Source: Rhynchopus sp. YZ270_cl-10 (Eukaryota > Euglenozoa > Diplonemea > Diplonemida > Diplonemidae). Taken from it: a stretch of DNA of 64,000 nucleotides. A program made the position numbers and the translations under genes. Numbering within the stretch: the first letter of the stretch is position 1; each line of letters opens with the position of its first letter. The notes beneath the pieces were generated by a model. It was not told the origin of the DNA. It saw only the letters and a program-made list of their open reading frames with translations, and made no database searches. Location of the stretch: positions 682,001 to 746,000 of the forward strand of contig OZ037892.1 of NCBI GenBank assembly GCA_964035575.1, in the 5' to 3' direction. Below are positions 61,766-64,000 of the stretch, in pieces.

Positions 61766-63847
61766 ATGCTTCGAAATTATGTAACCCGTGTTGTCACATT
61801 GGGTGGTACCTTGAGTGGACGGGAGCGGCGTAAACGTGAGCTTCTGCTTCTTATGGCGCTTATCACAATTCCTGCAAACTGCATTGGCCTTGTTGCGTCT
61901 GCACCGGAACGGTTCTACGTGATATGCACTACCTTTGTAATGACCATCATTGCGTGTATGAGCATAACTGTACGCATGCTTCTGTGTCTTCCTGTCTCGG
62001 ACCGGCATATTGCTGTCGTGGCTATGGTGATTTCCTTTGGCATTCTTCTTGCGGACCTTCACTCACGCACCTTGGGGCATCAATTCTGGCCTGTGTTTGT
62101 TCCCCTGGTAGACCTGCTTCTTGTTATGCGTCTGGATAAGCGCTACAGTATCGGTATTGTAGTGGGGGTGGTGCTTTGGTTGATTCTCACGGTGATTGAG
62201 TCTGCGTCTCGCTTTGGGCTGTATGATATACCCTTTTTGCCAACACAAAAAGTACGTCGTGAGTCATATGAAAAGTATATTTCATGCGACACCGTGCCCT
62301 GCCCGGAAGATGTACAGCAGTTGATCACTATGGGGGTGGCGTGGGTGTTCGTCTTTGTATTCGACTTTGTAGCGACAAGAGGGTTCGCAAATCAGGTATT
62401 AAGGGAGCAAGAAGCGATGGAGCGGACTATTGCCACGGTGGAGGAGATTGCAACGCGGTTGACCCACTATGATGTGGACACTGTAGCGCATATTCTTGAC
62501 GGGAACGCACAGCAGCTGCCTGAGGGGATGCATCTGGCGCTCCGTGGGATTGAGGCGAACCTTAGGTTATATCGACCGTACCTTCCTGCGTCGTTATTTG
62601 AGAAGTTAGAAACGTCGGAACGGGCGTCCTCTTTTGCGTCTGCACCGGGATTGGAGACAGAGATTGCTACCATAGTATTCACAGATATCCGACTGTCGAC
62701 GTTGATCTGGGAGGCAGCTCCAAGCGCAATGCGAATGGCATTGAGCGTGCACAACCAGATCATGCGTACGACCGCATCCGACTATGAAGGATACGAGGTG
62801 AAAACGATAGGTGACGCCTTTATGCTTGCCTTTGAAAATACTGCAGCCGGGGTGAACTTTGCTCTAACCGTGCAGGAACGGCTTCTTGCAGCAGCGTGGC
62901 CAATATCACTGCAGGACGTCCCGGTTTGCCGTCCACATAGCGACCTCTGGGGAGGCATCACCGTACGCATCGGTATCAACACCGGCCAGGTTGCGGTAGA
63001 GCAAAACGCGCTTACCGGGAGGATGGACTATTTTGGACATACCGTGAACGTCGCCTCACGCCTGGAAGGTTCCTGCCTACCTGGGGCGGTTGCGATGCTT
63101 CTTCCAGAATGGGATAATGTTCGTCCCCTTTGCGTGGCTGCGTGCTCCTCACACCCAGAAACTATGAAGCTAAAAGGAGTTGCAGAAGCGGTGCTTGTAA
63201 CCAATATATGGCCGATGTCTCTGGCTCGAAGGAAGACGACGCCATTGGATGGGGGGAGGGGGTGCAATCCGCTGCTCGTGGAGTCATTGCAGTGGACGGG
63301 GCGAGAGAACATCAATTTCACTATGGCGCAAGGTACCATTGGTGTGGTGGATTTGAGTGCGCCAGATGTGGCAGGTGGGTTGAGAACCTTGAATGCTGGT
63401 CTAGAAGCGGTGCTGCTTGCGTTAGATCTGAATCGAGGTACGGTGATCTCTGTGTGTGGAGGGCGGGTCAGTGTGGGGTGGAATTTGACCCGCATTTCCT
63501 CTGCGCATGCAGAGAGTTCGGTTCGTTTTGCGCAACGTCTGCACCGGACCTGCAGGGAGTATTCTCGTGGGGTGGGGATTGCGAGTGGTGTGATCCATCA
63601 TGGTGAGGTGGGGTCACGTACACAGCGCTTCTTCGCAGTCGTCGGTGCAGCCATAACAAAAGCAACGTACCTCTGCAGTGAAGAGGCGCCTACCGCCCTC
63701 TACTCTCCACCACCCAATACGGTACTCCCTGCGGCATTAGGCCCATCTGTGCTGATACCGGACCCTGCAAGGAATGGGGTTTACCTAGTATCAGATGACG
63801 CCTCGTTGCACTCTATTCTCATCTCGGATACATCAGGGAGTGGATAA
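61766..63847 (+). CDS. six-pass adenylyl cyclase with a second degenerate cyclase domain
   Basis: The predicted integral-membrane class III cyclase makes cAMP from ATP (693 residues). Six hydrophobic segments lie at about 26-46, 50-72, 81-98, 107-122, 128-147 and 189-206. A coiled linker (LREQEAMERTIATVEEIATR) leads into the catalytic domain at about 300-445. Key residues are present: metal Asp307 (IVFTDIRLS) and Asp350 (EVKTIGDAFM), adenine-specifying Lys346 and Asp421 (GRMDYFGHTVNVASRLE), and transition-state Asn428 and Arg432. Substrate residues therefore indicate ATP and not GTP. A second cyclase-like fold at about 520-640 (IGVVDLSAPDVAGG, GIASGVIHHGEVGSRTQRFF) lacks the second metal Asp and the Asn/Arg pair, so it is probably a regulatory or dimer partner. 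Mammalian transmembrane cyclases have 12 passes, and kinetoplastid receptor types have one. The ATG follows an AG-ending, C-rich tract. Confidence 0.9.
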   Translation: MLRNYVTRVVTLGGTLSGRERRKRELLLLMALITIPANCIGLVASAPERFYVICTTFVMTIIACMSITVRMLLCLPVSDRHIAVVAMVISFGILLADLHSRTLGHQFWPVFVPLVDLLLVMRLDKRYSIGIVVGVVLWLILTVIESASRFGLYDIPFLPTQKVRRESYEKYISCDTVPCPEDVQQLITMGVAWVFVFVFDFVATRGFANQVLREQEAMERTIATVEEIATRLTHYDVDTVAHILDGNAQQLPEGMHLALRGIEANLRLYRPYLPASLFEKLETSERASSFASAPGLETEIATIVFTDIRLSTLIWEAAPSAMRMALSVHNQIMRTTASDYEGYEVKTIGDAFMLAFENTAAGVNFALTVQERLLAAAWPISLQDVPVCRPHSDLWGGITVRIGINTGQVAVEQNALTGRMDYFGHTVNVASRLEGSCLPGAVAMLLPEWDNVRPLCVAACSSHPETMKLKGVAEAVLVTNIWPMSLARRKTTPLDGGRGCNPLLVESLQWTGRENINFTMAQGTIGVVDLSAPDVAGGLRTLNAGLEAVLLALDLNRGTVISVCGGRVSVGWNLTRISSAHAESSVRFAQRLHRTCREYSRGVGIASGVIHHGEVGSRTQRFFAVVGAAITKATYLCSEEAPTALYSPPPNTVLPAALGPSVLIPDPARNGVYLVSDDASLHSILISDTSGSG

Positions 63848-63960
63848 GGGGCGGATAGGTGGTGGTCTTCACAGTATTCGAACAAATGTGATAGGAAAGG
63901 GCTGCCTCAGGTTTGATCTACAGTGTAGGAGAGGTAATAGTATCTACCATCCAAGAGCAG

Positions 63961-64000
63961 TGCTGTAAGAATACGTATTCTTATGCGTATTCTTACAGCA
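63961..64000. repeat. 15-bp perfect inverted repeat at the window edge
   Basis: TGCTGTAAGAATACG (63961-63975) is mirrored exactly at 63986-64000 with a 10-base spacer. It could be a hairpin 3' to the cyclase gene or the start of a MITE continuing beyond the window. Nothing else stands out in 63848-63960. Confidence 0.75.

Overview
This 64 kb window looks like nuclear DNA of a unicellular eukaryote. Open frames are few and well separated (about eight host genes). The clearest spliced genes have GT-AG introns. The DNA between genes is AT-rich, full of T, C and A runs, and built from short dispersed repeats. All host genes found lie on the + strand. An isolated antisense 18S rRNA fragment near 15.6 kb keeps the GGTAGTG..TGGACTACC and AATTGCCCAAT wording that I remember from Euglenozoa. 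A euglenozoan, perhaps a diplonemid, is therefore my best guess, held with low to moderate confidence.

Layout. 1-5.1 kb: repeats and one weak spliced gene candidate inside an inverted repeat. 5.14-10.32 kb: a two-gene DNA transposon with about 0.5-0.6 kb terminal inverted repeats (TIRs), carrying a predicted transposase, zinc fingers and an unknown 310-residue protein. A 1.14 kb hAT-like non-autonomous element has inserted exactly at the transposase start codon (8-bp target duplication ATTCCCAT). 10.47-11.38 kb: a frame-broken ankyrin-repeat gene. 12.2-14.4 kb: a PIF1-type helicase. 17.3-18.2 kb: a cyclin with a C-terminal PDZ domain. 18.2-35 kb: a gene desert of short repeats, hairpins and small transposons. 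These include a pogo-like element nested in a second element family with 6-bp target duplications. 35.1-36.9 kb: a 51-bp satellite with a 612-bp higher-order period.

38.8-43.8 kb: a four-exon eIF4E gene with a very long low-complexity C-terminal extension. 43.8-50.2 kb: more repeats, several miniature inverted-repeat elements (MITEs), and a second hAT-like element with TSD AACTACAC. 50.2-55.8 kb: a two-exon MAP65/Ase1/PRC1-like gene whose single intron holds several levels of nested mobile elements. 56.4-57.8 kb: a MITE beside a 1.19 kb palindrome. 58.0-63.8 kb: three + strand genes in a row. They are a tRNA-type adenosine deaminase (ADAT1/Tad1-like), a membrane protein with two Frizzled-like cysteine-rich domains, and a six-pass adenylyl cyclase with a second degenerate cyclase domain.

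The host genes serve separate housekeeping and signalling roles (DNA maintenance, cell cycle, translation initiation, microtubule bundling, tRNA editing, cAMP signalling) and do not form one pathway. The most distinctive content is the mobile DNA. At least eight element types can be delimited by matching inverted ends, and target duplications mark most of them. Several copies sit inside one another.
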